Under the pieces are notes generated by a model. That model was not told the DNA's origin, did no database searches, and saw nothing but the letters and a program-made list of their open reading frames with translations. This document shows positions 46,893 through 61,118 of a stretch of DNA of 64,000 bases, piece after piece. The position numbers were made by a program, and so were the translations under genes. Positions within the stretch are counted from its first letter, which is position 1; every line of letters starts with the position of its first letter. The DNA comes from Marsupella aquatica (Eukaryota > Marchantiophyta): positions 2,108,001 to 2,172,000 of the forward strand of contig OZ316894.1 in the NCBI GenBank assembly GCA_973895155.1, in the 5' to 3' direction.

Positions 46893-49384
46893 TTAGAGTG
46901 TAAAAGCAACAATTGCATTATGCAGTCTATGGGGATGGGTAGGGACAATGTCTCCGACCATCTGGGCTGTTGAACAATTGCATGTAACAAATATTAGCTC
47001 TCAGATTTGTGAGATGCAGCGTTGAGCCTCCTGGGATCATTCACGAGTCTCTGTTGTGAGTAAAAGCTCTCCAAAATACAAACGGATCCTCTTGAGAGCA
47101 TTCACATTTCACAAGTTTCGTCTAGACGCTATTATCAAAAATACAAACGCAAATCAAGGGAAGGACTTAAAGTTGCAGTAAATGACGACAGTGCATGAGT
47201 ACAGAAAAATACAAACGCAAGACAAGGGGAGGACTTAAAAGTTGCAATTAATGACCACATTGCATGAGCACAGCAGTACCGTGGGAAGGTGGAAGGGATG
47301 TTACTTTCCAGTGCCGCAGGATCAGAGTACTTTCGTACGCATAGCTTCTATGTGGTACGATATATATTATTTTGATCTGGGAAAACTCATGCGGTGATGT
47401 ACTATGACACGATGATGACTTTCGCATTTTTGCAGAATAAAGTACTATACTCCCATTACTACTGTTCGGATGATTTCAATTCATTACTGCAGTCGGTACT
47501 TTTGCTTTGATACGTAGATTTGGTGGGAATGTCTTTTTCTCCCTTGCATACAATCTCTGTGGATACTGTAAATTGGGAACCAAAACGACCATTCTTTGAG
47601 GAACCCACAAAGTGAATGAGCCACAACAGCACCATCTCCAAACGTGCCATCTCAAAAAGAGACAACAACTAACATTGCCTACCGACTTCAGAAAAGAAAC
47701 TGAAAGTCTACCGATTTCAGAAAGAACAGAGACAACACCATCATTGTGATGAAAGGACAGTTCAACTAGATAAGAGTACACTGGGAAGAAACTTCCGGTG
47801 TGAGGGAAGGGGGGTGTTGTAGTGATCAGGGGACTCGGAATTGAGAGTGTTCCCTCCACAAAGGTTATGACGAGGACACAAACTAATCTGACCACCAACC
47901 TTTCTCATAAATTGTGGACAGAAACAATCATGATTTGTGTTGCACAGTAGAATTCATAGTCAAATGACAAGTTTCACTGGCGAGTTTCAGCCTCGTCTGA
48001 GTTCAATTAGTTCAAGTTCTTAGAGAAATTTCGGGGAGGTTCATTGTGCAATTAAAGTAAAGTGGTGCCTTGCTGCTCTTCAGGACAGTTTGCCGATTCA
48101 GGGAACTGATCCGTGTTATGCTTGGCAGCATCCCATTCGACCCACAATGTAATATGACTCGCTGCCTGTCTATTCAGATGCATCCCGGTATACACTTATT
48201 GCAGATTTTAACACTGGGGCAAATACGATGCGAAGGATACATTCTCCGAAGGACGTTTTCATTCTTTCGCCACCTAATCCCCAGTGCACTTCCGAATATA
48301 AAGATTCCTGGAGCGTCCAGATGTTCCCCACATCTTTCCCACTTCAGCCCTCGTACTTGACTGCTGCAAGCTTGTAGCTATGAGTCTGGTGTAACCAGGA
48401 GTACATAGATGCAACAGGCCCTTAAAAAAAACACTTCTGGAATACCAGAACACAAGCGGAAAGTCACACTAAACAAATCAACCAGAACAAAGCTTGAACT
48501 ACCGGTAGGTACATCGAGTGCACTTTTATTACTGCTGCCTCGGAATGAGCATTTGAGTAAAACGTCCTGATCTCCCTTCTGCCCAAACGATTACTAACGA
48601 TATTGCAAAATCATGGAAGTAGTCCACTTTTCACGTGCCATGTTGAAGAGGGGCATCCATGTCCTCCAAACACAACACTTTATATGTTGGTGGGGACCAA
48701 CGTATGTATTCCAAACAAGATGGCCTAACAAGATGCTACCCCCTAGCTCTCTTAGCAAACCTCACTGTGACAAACCCAATAGCCTTACCTCTGCACCAAA
48801 ACATGAACTCAAAACCAAAGAGTAATATCTTGGAGAAAGACTACTGCTGCTCTGCATTATGTTGAAGGATTATGGCAATGGGTCTTAACTCGAAGATTAA
48901 ATGAATAATGAAACATACTTTATAAAAATAGGTTGACTTGCACAAGCTAGGTCGGCCAGTAGCTTAAATAAACAAACGAGCTCCTAATACACAAATTTGG
49001 AGAAAGAATGCCCCTGGGAGAGAGGGACGTCGTCAGCATACTTTAAGCGGATAGCAGACATGCAAAAGTATGTTATTTACATTATTCCCTAGCAGTTGAC
49101 GCTTAAATCAAATCTATGAACACTTGAATTCCATTGACCCTAACCAACACTCGTACGACAATTCTGGATGGGCCCCCGCTGCTCTGAAATCCAGCCAATT
49201 GGTGGAATGGCCGACTGGACGAAATAATTGGGTACATAAAGGGACTTGTGGAGGTCGAACCTCTGCAGAATAAAGGCAGCGAATCCCGGAAAACTGCCGT
49301 TGGCTCCACATCCCAGTAGCTCTTCATTATGGCTCCTTCTACTGTGATCCTTGCGAAACGTGACTTTGATAGTCACTCAAAAGG

Positions 49385-52300
49385 TCAAACGTCTCCTTGT
49401 TTTACGACAAGAGTGTATGTTTTGGGTGGGCCAGAATATCTGCGAAAGAGGGCAACTGCAAGTATAGCGACGAACGCTACCGTGGTGGTGACCCAAAAGA
49501 ACCCGACTCCTGAATGACTCAAGTCTTCTCCACCTATAAGCTGCAAGCAATCAACAACAGCGTCACTAACTTCTAACACTAAGGCCAGAAGTAATCAAAC
49601 ACTTCAGCTACGAGTGGGTCTTATAGAGCAACCTATTTGAATTTGGCTCCTAGTGCTTCTATAACATCTTATCTTAAAAGTTTTGGTAATTTCTTAATTC
49701 TAAATTTCAGATATTTTTAGAAATTTTACAAATTCCTTTGGTAATCCTGGGACTAAACACCACAATTCACCACGTTTCGGAAGTTCAGAGTTCTGGACAG
49801 CATCAGCCCCTTAAGCAGGCAGATTTCGGTACTTTTTCCCATAATTGCCAAGAAGAAGAAAGCAAACTTCCTAAAACATTCTACGAAGAGTTTGGAGTGA
49901 AAAAATACCTCTTTGTATTTCAAGACGGCAGCAGCAATGTCAGCAGCCGTTCTGTTACCATTAACAAAAATACCATCTTTTGTGGCCACTCGAACAAGTG
50001 ACCTGCAATCTGGATTTTGAGTTCTCCTTCCTTGAGTAATGAGACACTGCCCATATGTTCCAATAATTACATCATTGATGGGCTTTGCCTCAGGATCACA
50101 TGACTTTCTGACCACTTCATCGCAAGGAAAAGTGAGATTGGAGTCAAATTTATACTGAAAGAGAGCCATCCGGACAGCGTATGCCACCTGTTTACATGTC
50201 CAACAGAAAAGACTCAGCAAAGCAGATCAGCATGACCAAACTCAAATGCTTTCATATCGGTCAAGTCTGAACACGACACAACTCAGGCATATCAAAGCTC
50301 GGATGTAGGTTGGCAAATTAGATTACAGCAAATTCCTCAGCACTTTGACATGTGCATGGTAGAATGCAACCCAAGAGAGCTTCTACGTGAAATCTTGTGT
50401 GTCGGTTAAATGTGGGCAAAGCTGAATAGTTCGGCTACCAAAAGTGTACCATCCGCTGCATAACATTTACTTTAGTGCTCTCAAACATGTATTCTTTCTC
50501 ATTGCAAAAAATGTATAAAAAAATGAAAAGAACTTCTATCATTGGCGCTGTACTCTGCCATGTAAGTACATAATTCCTGCGTTGGAACTTGGTTGAGTTT
50601 GATTGGTCTGTGTACCTCGCTCTGGCAACCACCAGTCAAATTCTTGTATTGATCAACAAAACACTTCAACACCTGAGCATGACCATCTTCAGCTTTGCTT
50701 ACACCACTACAGAACTTGTTGACATCTTCTTTGCATTCGGTCCTGACCCGCACATCTAATCGGTAGTCTGATGCTTGCCTGGCTCCTTGCAAGTCTACTT
50801 CAATCTTGCAAGCTACTCCCATGTTTATGCTCTCCAAGTTCAATTGCAGACACTTGAAAGCTTCTCCATTAAATGGAGGGACCTTTGGACAAAAGTAGTT
50901 TATCTCTGCCAGCCACGACAAACATTTGTAGTCCTGCGTTAGCCAGTGACGTAATATAACAACCCTGCTGTGATTCCGCATCAAACTCCTGAGACCAATT
51001 GAAACCCTGATTTGTTCAAACGATGAGAGTACAACTAGACCTTCATTGCCAAAGTGGTTCCTTTGTGAAGGAACTTTCAGAAATTCTTCGTTACCAATTC
51101 TCTAGAGACGTCAATCCGGAAATACTTTTACTGAAAGGAGAAGCACTTGGTCAACCATATATTTTTCATGATGGCAACTAGATGCAGAGCAGAAGTACCT
51201 GTTCCGCAAGCATTCATCAAGGACGGAGTCAGCCTGATATCCGAGGCCTGCAAAGGCAACAACAACACACCCTTGTGCGCATTAAATTCCATACATTACT
51301 AACTACTTACTATTTGGTGACACGAATCATCAATTGGGTCGGTCAACTATTGATTTATTCTCAATAGGTGTCTCCACTGCATAATGTCGAAAAACTTCCT
51401 GGATCTGACAATGTTTACAGCGTTTCCTCTACATTGGAGCAATATCTGCAGAACCTGTTGTATTAGCTTCCACACGAGCCGAGAAATTTTAGGGATGTGA
51501 CCGGGTTTCATGTATGGGCCTGGATTCACTTGAATATTGGACCCTCGTCCTCACGACGCACCCTCGCCTTCTCCAAGATTCTGGGAGGCCCTACCTGACA
51601 CAGGGTCGATGACAACCCTCACCCTCACCTGACCAAACCCGTGACCATTCACCCCCAGTTTTTCAACTTCCACCATGAATTCCAATGATCTGGGAAAGAA
51701 AGTGGACGATAATGAGGGTGGGGTGAGGGCGAGGGATCAATGGATCCAGGGCCTAATAAAATAATTTACTCCAGGGTCTTGGAGAGTCACCTCCATCATG
51801 CTGAAGCGGAGCTCCTCATCCTTGCACTCGTTTTTCAACTCGTTACGGTGTCGCCGTAGACAAGCAAGAGCTCTGCTGTGGTCATTACTTCTCCTCCGTT
51901 GACAAAGCTTGAGGAGGTCGTCCTGACATGCCCGTTGGAGAGGTATGTTCAAGTCCTCGTTCTTCGACTCCTTAATCTCAAATGAAACAACATCCTTTTT
52001 GCAGTCTTCTGACGAAAGTTGGTCTACTTTTTCTTGTAAACATTGCAAAACAACTCCTCCACACGGCTCGAGTCCCTTGCATTTCTCCGGTACTGGGCAT
52101 AGAGTCTTGACATCCTCCTGACAGTCCTTGTAGATCCGGTAATTCAATCGAAAGTCTGTGAAGTAGAACCACTTTGTCAGATGAATATTAAATGCTTTTA
52201 TGAAGAGTTCAAAACAGCACAGCGATAATACCAGTGCTCACAATGAAATGTTGCCACCTCGTTTTGCAAGGTTTGCTTACTTAATTTTACACACTTTTTA

Positions 52301-55300
52301 GGTTACGTAGCACTCATTAACCAAGGAAATACCTTTTGCTGACTCTACTTGGTCAGCAACAACTTCCGTTCTGCAGTCCGTTCCCATCTCTGGGTCATCA
52401 ACCTTTTCCTGAAGACACTCGATGGTTGCTCCCCGGTCTGCACATTCAACGACCACATATCAAATATTGGATGTGGTTCCTACACTGCCCAATGACTAGA
52501 CACTCCTTGTAAATTTTGATGGGGCTAATCGACGGGTCTGCCTGTGAAGTACACCGAACTGATCAACACTTCCCATTCCCATGTGCTTCAAACTGGAAGA
52601 CTCTGAAGAAGAAGAGAAGGCGTGAAGAGGTCCGCATGTGAAGAAAACAACTTTTTGCAATTTCTATTTCTTACCATGTGGAAGGCCTTGACAAAACTTT
52701 ACAGTTTCCACCACACATGTTTGTTTCATTGCATACTTGTAGTCAATATCGCCTGACAAGCGCCACTCCTGTACAGACCACGTATTGCTTTGAGAGCATG
52801 GATGGATAAAGTCCAGGGAGGCCCAGATAAAAAAGGACTTCAAGTAATCGAAATTCACCCAGCAGAGTGGACAGCAAATTAGAATTGAAATCTGTACATG
52901 TGGTTCCAACTTTGAAAGTCGCCTAAGGTCAAACTTCGAGGTGAAATCCTTATGAAATTGCACACATGGAAACAGGAATACGAAAAGAGAATGTTCATTT
53001 TCGAGTTGCTCAACTCCGGCAACACAGAAACAAGGCTCAACTATATGCTATCCGTTGAACTGTTTCGAGTCTGAAGGTTCACCCAGCGTTGCCATACCAT
53101 AGTGAATACGGCAGCACGACATTTATTATCCAGCTGCTCACGTCTAGATTGCAGACAGGATAGCACCTTGTCATTTTCAGTCTCCTTACAGAACTTCTGC
53201 TTGTTGGCTGCATCCAGAGAAGACGCATTATGGAGCTAGAGCCGAAGAAAGTAAAGTTAAGAGTTTCAAAAAGGAAAATAGCCCTGAACATCAACAGTAG
53301 TAGCAAGCGCATGCCTTCCATTCAAAACACGTCCCTTAAGGCTAACTGAGAATTTGCTCAAGCTTACCTTCACAAGATTCTGAAAATTCCTTGTCAAAGC
53401 GATAATCTTCGGCTGCTAAAGCAAGAAGCTTGTGAACCTCATTCTTGCACTCATCATGGAGGTTTTCTCTGAAGTCTTGCAAACAGTGGATAAGTTTTGG
53501 CTCATCATTTTGGGCAGGTGCTGAATCTTGATACTCTGCATTGCATATCTGGGAAACAAGGCCGGAATATCAAAAGTAAGGTCTCAGGTGGAATCTTCAT
53601 ATAAACAAAACATGAGACAGTAGAAGTCAGCACAACAGCGGATAACACGGAGAACCATGGATGACACAGTAAATTGTAAGTTAAGTGGTTGTACCAGCTT
53701 TATGTCCTTTGCACATTTCGCATTCAGTGTGGGATTTAGGCGAAAATCTGCAGACCTTCGAGCTAGCATTTTATCAAATTCTGTCTTGCTGTGAAACAGT
53801 ACAACAAAAATGATTAATTGTATTCCACTTGCATTATAGCCACAATAAATTGTATCAATAAAAGACATTTTTATTGCCTGGAATATAATCTTTTGTGCAA
53901 TCAATGATAAGGCATGGACGGAAGTAGAATCGTTCTCAGAGTATTTTCCTTCATGCTAGGGATAGATGTAACCGACATAAGAGGACGACATAGCGAACAT
54001 TGTCAAGTGGACAGGGAACTAGCCCAGCAAATCGTTTGTGAATTAATGCTATCATGAATACCAACCATTCAGCTGGGAATTCCGGTTCAAGCCGATGGCT
54101 CTCCAAGCAGTCTTTCACTCGTGCTTTCCCAAAAAGCACGTCTCCACAAAATTTCTTCTGGGCAGGTAAACATGCTGAAGAACAAAAGTGGATATCAGCT
54201 AGCCGACCAAATAATAATCAATTGCAGATAGCATTAAATTACAATAAATATAGCTTCTTGACTTTGCGCCACACCTTCACGATCAGATGAGTATGGGGCC
54301 CCAATGGACAGTAAGTACCCAACCCCATCACTCAACTCTGGACGCTAATACACCTCGACCCACCTTGAAAAAGCTCAGGATTAAGACGAAGGTCGTCTGC
54401 ATTTTCTGTCTCCTGGCGAAAAAGCTGGGCTTTGCAGTTGTAAGAAATCTCCTTAGCGTGCTCCCTCTGCAGCCCAAGATGAACATGGGTCAGATACTAT
54501 AGACATACGTTCCTCAAAACTAGGGAATGATACAGGAACGATGTAACCAAACCGCTCAAATTCCTACAATGTAACACGACCAGGCCCCTAGCCACCGGGC
54601 CTCCTGGGAGAATCTCATTTTTTATGTGCATCGAAAGCACGAAACTTTTCACCATAGACTAGTCCTGTTACTGACTCCCAAATAAGCATCTTCCACTCAG
54701 TTTGTTATCATTGAACTAAACCAATATTGAATCTTTCACAATGGTACAGACTAGAGGTGGACTGTGAGCGCACTAACCAGACAGACTTGTACTCGGCCTT
54801 CACCAGGTTTGACTCCCTTACAAAAAGTTGCAGCATCCCCATGACACTGTTGGCTCAGTAAAGGGTCCATTCTATAATCATCAACCGCATCTTGCTCGGC
54901 CACAAAAATTTCATCCTGGCATGATTGAGATAAGCCATCTTTGGCATCCCTGCAGCAGCGAGATGAACACTAGTATTGTTACTTCAAACCAAAAAAGTTC
55001 CCCAACAAAAGAACGAATTAGTACGATCTCGTCGAATTCGAACAAGACCAAAAGAGCCTAAAACAATGCAAAGGTATTGTGAGAACAGGAAATTTCGGGT
55101 AACAGAATTGTCAACCGAAGCAAAATCCACTATATAAGAGAATTTCAAGAAAGGCCCACCTCAAGCAACCGAGGACTCCTCCCGCGAAGAAACTACTGCA
55201 TTTCTCCTTAATATCTTTCTTACATGCATCCTCTGCGGAAACCCAAATTGAATGATTTGTCACGCCGCAGACAAATTGAACAATGCACGTTGCCAGTCAC

Positions 55301-57152
55301 AACGTAAAGTATGTGATTAGGGTGTCTAGATGCAAACTCATGACGAGCTTAGTAAAGTCTCTACTGAGGTTTGTGGTTGAGTCCCGAATCATGATATAGA
55401 AATCCGACGACTTACCAAGCTTCTTATCCAGAGAGGCTCTGGAGAGCGCAACCTTCGTATCTCGCCACTCCTGCTGGCAATCCTCTGAGACTGCGTAACC
55501 AGATACATGTGCACCGCAACTTTAATTCCAACATGACAGCTCTCTCAGTATCTTGCATCACCTACTCTAAAATGCAGCTTCTCCTAATCCCAGGAACGAA
55601 ACATTCCACGTTAGAAAATAATTGGTTATAATGCTTACCATCCTTGGCATTCTCACTTTTCATCGTCTTTGAGATGCAGTCGAACCCACTCTCAGATTTT
55701 AGGTTGCAGAACTTCTTAATTTCGTCACTGCATTTACCTGAATTTACCAGTTGCAAAACCTCATTAGCGTACACGCGATTCTATTACAGTTGTGATTGCA
55801 ATCCTCTTTTCTTGAACACCATACACCATTTATTTCGATCGCCTTGGAAAGTATGATTTCACAGCCTGGAATACCATGTTAAACGTTTTTCTATACAGCC
55901 TTTACACTGCAATATTGATAATGGACGAATCTCCCATAGTCATATCAATTCAAATGATCATTAGTGTCCGGCATGAGCAAGAAGCTCAGTGATCCAGAGG
56001 TTCCTCTCAGAATTCTTTCACGAGTAACATTCAACTCAGGTCCTTCAAAATCCGCACTCAACAAGAACGTCCAGGGTACAATCATTCTTTTGAAAGGCAA
56101 CCCAGCCAGCACTGCAGGTTAGGGGGCACTTTACTATGACCTGTTCCTTCCCTGTGACTTCAAATTCCAAATGCTTGTACATCAAATGGCCTAGTGGCTC
56201 TGCGAGAGACCATAAGTTGGCACTCCACAACCAGAACGTTGCACGAACAAACGAATTCATCAACAATTCAATCACCGCGTCAAGGCCGTTCAGGCATGGT
56301 CCACTCAGAGACCGGTTCACTATCGATGACCAAACCTCGACATTGACCCACGTTTGACGTATTCCAGGAAAATGGCCAAGGTATGAACGGAAACTCTCAT
56401 TGTAGCAAACGAGTGATGTATTTCCCGTTGTTCCCGATACAAAGTTTAATGAATCCCCTTGATGCATGATTGGGCTGTAGGGAGTCGGGAAAACCATGAC
56501 TCCAAGGAACAATAAGGAAATGTCCATCCTTCAATCGAACACACTCACAGAACTTCAAGATGTGGAAAACGTGTGGGTCCCAGAATATTAAATGATGGGC
56601 GTCTCCTCGACTCGGACACAAAGTACGGTGAACGACACATATCCTTGCTCCTCATTTCCGGCTAATAAATCGATGGGAGTGGCAACTCATGAGGTAATTC
56701 ACTAAGATCCCTTTCTACAAGATGCGGTAGATTAAGGCTCAAGTCATGTACAAAGGCACACAAGTAACACAGAGCGGCTGACTGACTATGTGATAGATCT
56801 TTCCGGACGATGACGTTCATAAGTAGCCTCAATCGATCACTGACTGGCCGACCACCTACACCATTCCCTACAGAATCTCGTGTGAAATGGGATCACTACC
56901 TGTGGAACTGAGAATGGGATCGGGCCTAGGAGTACCCCCTGAGGAAGTAGCATCCTCTGTCTTATCATTCCCTGTAGTAGGATCCGCTGGGGTACCATCA
57001 TCGTCCACACCGGCATCCGCTACATCATCTGGATTGGCGCCCTGAGTCTCTTCACCAGCCACAAACGCCACATTATTCCACAGGACGACCGCCCCGATGA
57101 AGAAGAGGAGAAGCAGCTGAGATTTCCATAACCTCTGAGATTTGCTCCTCAT
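49385..57152 (-). CDS. GLG1: GLG1-like cysteine-rich Golgi membrane protein (17 exons, 868 aa)
   Basis: Exons, in order: 56900-57152, 55639-55737, 55416-55490, 55160-55232, 54778-54949, 54364-54466, 54066-54174, 53695-53788, 53368-53548, 53098-53207, 52675-52768, 52333-52437, 51791-52155, 51199-51247, 50616-50905, 49909-50187, 49385-49540. All introns are GT-AG, all phases agree, and the total is 2607 nt. The start is the ATG giving a signal peptide (SQLLLLFFIGAVVLW); upstream the frame offers only a GTG. After an acidic Asp/Thr/Pro stretch come many GLG1-type Cys repeats (CSDEIKKFC, ADFRLNPTLNAKCAKDI, DFRLNYRIYKDCQEDVKTLC, SDIRLTPSLMNACGT). A single C-terminal membrane helix (FFWVTTTVAFVAILAVALF) leads to a short cytosolic tail, YTLVVKQGDV. 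Animal GLG1 (MG-160/ESL-1) is a Golgi sialoglycoprotein that binds FGFs and selectin; the plant role is unclear. Exon ends at 51791 and 50905 were chosen among alternatives by phase and homology. Confidence 0.93.
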
Positions 57153-57941
57153 TGCTCCCACCCACAAATCCCTCCCTCCACTACACCAAATCAATCGCCA
57201 ACTCCCCGATCCGACTCTCCACGACCGACTCCTCACAGATCCGGGCTCTCCTTGTCCCGCCAGAGCCGTGATCGCTCCGTACTAGTGCGCCCCCTACAAT
57301 GTGGCAGCAGCTTCCTTACTAGCAATGCATGACCCTCTTCTTGAACCCAACCGACCCCGAAGCTGGGTGACCTCCTCAATTAAAACAACACTACGGTGGT
57401 AGATCGGATGCCCCCAGATCCGTTCCTAACTTGCTGTGAAGTACATCGTCATCAGTCTGCCCTCCCAGATCCACAAATGGGAAGATTGAAAGGCCACGGG
57501 AGAACGAAAGAAAGAGAGAGGTGGATTGGCACTCCAATGATGGTATCAACTTACAGCATTATGAGGGAAGCCTGTACTACTACTGGCAGCAAATGTTTTG
57601 GGCAAACTACTACTCTGCCCCACATGTTGGCTGGAGGAGCAGGGAGGGCGGACTGGAGCAGGCATAACAGAATGGTCTCTCTTGTCTGTGTGTGGGCCGT
57701 GGGGTGACATGACAGAATCGGCTCATGACGAGGTGGGTCTGGGTGTCTGAGGAGTGAGGAGTAGATTGTGTGTGCCTTGATTGTGAAGCAAGGGAGCTGC
57801 CGATTGTTCCCAAGAGCGAAGAGAGTGGACAGGGACTGAATCAATGGGGCAAGACTGCGGAAAAGCAGGATTGATGTGAGTGACAAACCACAGCTTTGCA
57901 GACAGGCAGGCTGGCTGGCAAACGAGGAGAGAAGAAGGCTT

Positions 57942-57959
57942 GGGGGGGGGGGGGGGGGG
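57942..57959. repeat. Homopolymer G tract (~18)
   Basis: An uninterrupted G run followed by AGGGG. It is prone to sequencing or assembly length error. Confidence 0.85.
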
Positions 57960-58211
57960 AGGGGCTGTCATCACCACGACACCACCAGCTACTGCTACTT
58001 CTCTCCTACTCTCCTCCTGACAGCGGTCCAGAGGACACTCTTTTTGGGTGGTTTCACTTTTCAACGTTCAACTGCATGAAAATTGAAAATTGTGATGCGA
58101 GGAACTCAAACCAGAACTTTAATCTTTCAGTCCAGACACAAAAAGAATCTGGACACACTAGAACTGGCCACTTGGGGGTGAGTGGACTGTTATATATGAA
58201 GGCACTAATCC

Positions 58212-58250
58212 GGGTTGGGTTGGGTTGGGTTGGGTTGGGTTGGGTTGGGT
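58212..58250. repeat. (GGGTT)n pentanucleotide microsatellite
   Basis: About eight GGGTT units in a row. This is a pentamer and not the plant telomere heptamer TTTAGGG. Confidence 0.9.
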
Positions 58251-61048
58251 TGAGTTAAGTGTCATCTCTAAGTTAAACTACTCAAGATTTGAATAGGGGC
58301 TGGAACTACCAAAAGGAGGGTTTTGGGATGTGCTTCGCTCTAAGTGACCAGAAGTTCTGCTGGAGCAGAATGGACAACTTTGAGTTTGAAGCAATGTCGC
58401 ACCCTGACCTCAACCAGAGTTTCATGACCCAAGTTTTGTCGGTCTGAGAATTACAATTTACTCAATTTTTGGGGGTCAGAGGATTGATCATCCTTCATTT
58501 CACCAAGTTATTTTCTAATAGTATTGTCGCCCCATTTCTGTTGTTCTAACTTAAAGATCTCACAAATGCTGCAAAGACCCCAGAGCTTTATTTCCTTAAT
58601 TTAGCAGGAAGGATCAAGGACCCAGCAAAATTTATTCCTTCATAAACACCACACTGGCAATTATACAGTTCAGGCAGAAAAAATGACAAGCTGTAGCATA
58701 CTTTTGCTATGCACCATTCCAAATTGGCAACATTATGCCCTTTGAGCCATCCAAAGTCCAGTGAGGCAAGCAACATGGAATAAGGCCCTAACAGTATCCT
58801 GGTTTCCTAGAGACAAGAGGAATTCTAGCTGTTGAATTTTCTCTTTGCTCAAGCCACCTTTAAGTGACATCAATATGTCAGTAGCATGTAGAACCACAAG
58901 TAGTAGCATGTAGAACCACAAGTGTTTGATATTAACGGATTGTTTTGACAGCCAATCCATCAGGGGCTTCAGGCACCTTCTTTGGTGTCATTATTATGTA
59001 GCCAAGTGGAAGTGGAGTTTAGTCATGCTTTCAGGATTCTCTTTCCCTTTTGTACAATCTCGTACCTTCTCTTCAAATGGAAGTTTGACCCAGTCACGCC
59101 CTCATGCAGACCTTGCATGCAAATTAATTACTCCAGATGCCACACGTTGTCCGTTCAGTCCAACAGTAGCGAATTTGAAGATTCATATTCTTCTTTCAAT
59201 GCAAACTTTAAAGGTATTGTATATTTCATTTCCTTAACCTTTGGTGGAGCTTGTTAACCCCATCACTTATCACTCACCCATTTTCATTGAAGCTCTGTTG
59301 TCTTGTTGAACTTGAATATCAATTGTGCAGTCAGTCTTTCCCTGGCGGCCTGGCTGAGTCTGAAAGTTCAACACAAAAATGAGTGATGGGAGCCACTGAC
59401 ACTTCATAGTCAAGACTGACAATTGATAGAATACTCACCTTTGGTGCAGAGATCTCAATTATTGAACTAAGGTCATGAAATCTCAGAAAGCGAAGGTTCA
59501 GTTGGATGTTCACAAACTTAAGGAGGTCATTTACAAAAACGACGCATCATTTCCAACAAATCACAAGGTCAATTTATTGGTTCTAAGGAAAAACTTAAAA
59601 GAAAGTTAAGGTCTTTCCAATCCAACTTTGAGAATTGTAAGAAAAGACAAGGGTTAAAATAAAATGTTGGATTAAAAAGGATAATGAATTCTTTTCAAAT
59701 TTTTTCTTTAGTTTTAGGGTGACCCAAGCTTGGTGGACTCAGAAACTTTATAGTATCACACTCAGAACCTTACAATGCCATATCTGAAGATGTCATGATT
59801 CTCCCTAACTTACTTTCACTCTTGTAGGTTCAAGTTCTGTCCACCATTTCAATCAGTCAGACAGAGTTGCTTTTATAAAAAGTCATCAATGTGATCTAAA
59901 AGCCTGCAAAGTTCCTTGCATTTGTGGCGATGTTAGATTCATACCTGGCCGACCCCGCCTCAAATTCCTTGATGAGTTTAAAGTCTTCTACTCTTAGTCA
60001 TTTCCTTTGATACCAATCATATTGTCAAATATTCCTTATGATCTCTTCATAATATCTCTAATACCATAGTCAAAAACATTTTAATATGCACTGCCAAAAT
60101 TTCTATCCAAGATGTGTCTCTCCTTGTCTGACTCAATCTATCGCTACCTCAAGATCCGGAAGCTTGGTGGAGGGAGAAAAATAGAATGAACCCACATGAT
60201 GAGATGGGCGATGGATGGGAGGCTCAGAACAAACAAATTCAAAGGTGTAATGTAATCTAGACCTTGCAGAGTAAGTGCACCATAATATGAATGTCTATCT
60301 GGTGTCATGGCTTTGTATGTTTCTCTTTCTTTGATTGAGTTGACAAGCACATTGATTGTTGGTAGGCAAATCAATTAGTGGGTGATGAAGCTGGCTATAT
60401 GGTGAATCCACCTTTCAGATTTTGTCTTATTCAAATTTTGTGTTTAACATTTTTATTTTAATGTGACTTAACTAGGTGAGTCATTTGTATTAATTTGATT
60501 TTGAATTAACTTTTGGACCCCCTTTTAATTTAGTGAACTTAGAGTATTTTGAATGTATTCAATTCCCCCCATAAATGTTTAATCTTTCTTTTTCAATCAC
60601 TCCTTAGTGAATTATCTTTTTTCAATGAGTTTTAACAATGTGCACATTTGGTGTACTAAGTTCCCCTTGTGGTTTCTTTTACAAAATTTATGATTTTAAT
60701 TGAATTGATTGTCATTACCTAGAAGCAAGTGAAAATCTGGATGTGCAAAACTCTTTAATATCTTTGTACTTCCTTGGTCATAATGTGCTTTTCTTTGCAT
60801 GTGTACTATGTAATTCACACTTACAACAGATATTGATTTCTTGGCATGTACCTAATTCTTTGATCATAAAACAAATCAAATGAATTACATATCACTACAA
60901 AACAAAAATAGAAACATGTTCCAGGATGAACATGCTATACTATATGGGGCGTTGCTTAGGTGACAAGAGAATAAATCAATAATGTAGACTGAGTGGCCAT
61001 CTTCTATGTTGTTCCTGTCCTTCTTTAGGTTGGAACTTTAAACAACAT

Positions 61049-61118
61049 GGACCGGTTAGGAATCGAACATAGGACCTCCCGTGTACATCGTAGTGCTCTA
61101 CCACTGAGCTACAGGCCC
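61049..61118 (-). tRNA. Degenerate tRNA-like sequence (pseudo-tRNA or SINE head)
   Basis: The minus strand begins GGGCCTGTAGCTCAGTGGTAGAGC. It has a pol III A box (TAGCTCAGTGGT) and B box (GTTCGATTCC), a 7-bp acceptor stem with one mismatch (GGGCCTG with CCGGTCC) and a good D arm. The anticodon stem and T stem pair poorly. If folded conventionally the anticodon loop is ATGTACA, anticodon GTA, but plant nuclear tRNA-Tyr normally has an intron and a different body. It is most likely a tRNA pseudogene, an organelle-derived copy, or the head of a SINE rather than a working tRNA. Confidence 0.55.

Larger units (their letters stand above)
36949..49384. other. Gene-poor intergenic DNA
   Basis: I find no ORF with a recognisable domain or clear exon chain. 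It contains a ~99-bp tandem duplication (41381-41570), an 18-bp triple repeat (46841-46892), a (TA)n run near 42398, and GGATGGAC-type dispersed repeat pieces (44462-44530, 46575-46610). The right-hand end is the 3' flank of the GLG1-like gene; the ORFs at 49103-49376 are beyond its stop. The 47459-47898 minus ORF has a hydrophobic start but no family match that I recognise. Confidence 0.45.
57153..61048. other. GLG1 upstream region and intergenic DNA
   Basis: The first ~900 bases are the presumed GLG1 promoter side and are relatively GC-rich. They contain a G tract (about 57942-57959). A (GGGTT)n array lies at 58212-58250. Beyond that the sequence is AT-rich with no recognised gene. Short ORFs at 58588-59513 lack domains. 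Confidence 0.45.

Noticed and set aside
47459-47898. 140-codon minus ORF with a hydrophobic N-terminus
   Set aside because: Looks signal-like at the start, but the rest is Trp/Cys/Arg-rich with no family resemblance; likely chance.
56045-56527. 160-codon minus ORF inside the first GLG1 intron
   Set aside because: Exon 1 joins exon 2 in phase without it, and it lacks the Cys-repeat pattern.
58212-58250. Possible interstitial telomere repeat
   Set aside because: The unit is GGGTT (5 bp), not TTTAGGG or TTAGGG.
61049-61118. A functional tRNA-Tyr(GTA)
   Set aside because: Anticodon and T stems are poorly paired and the expected tRNA-Tyr intron is absent.
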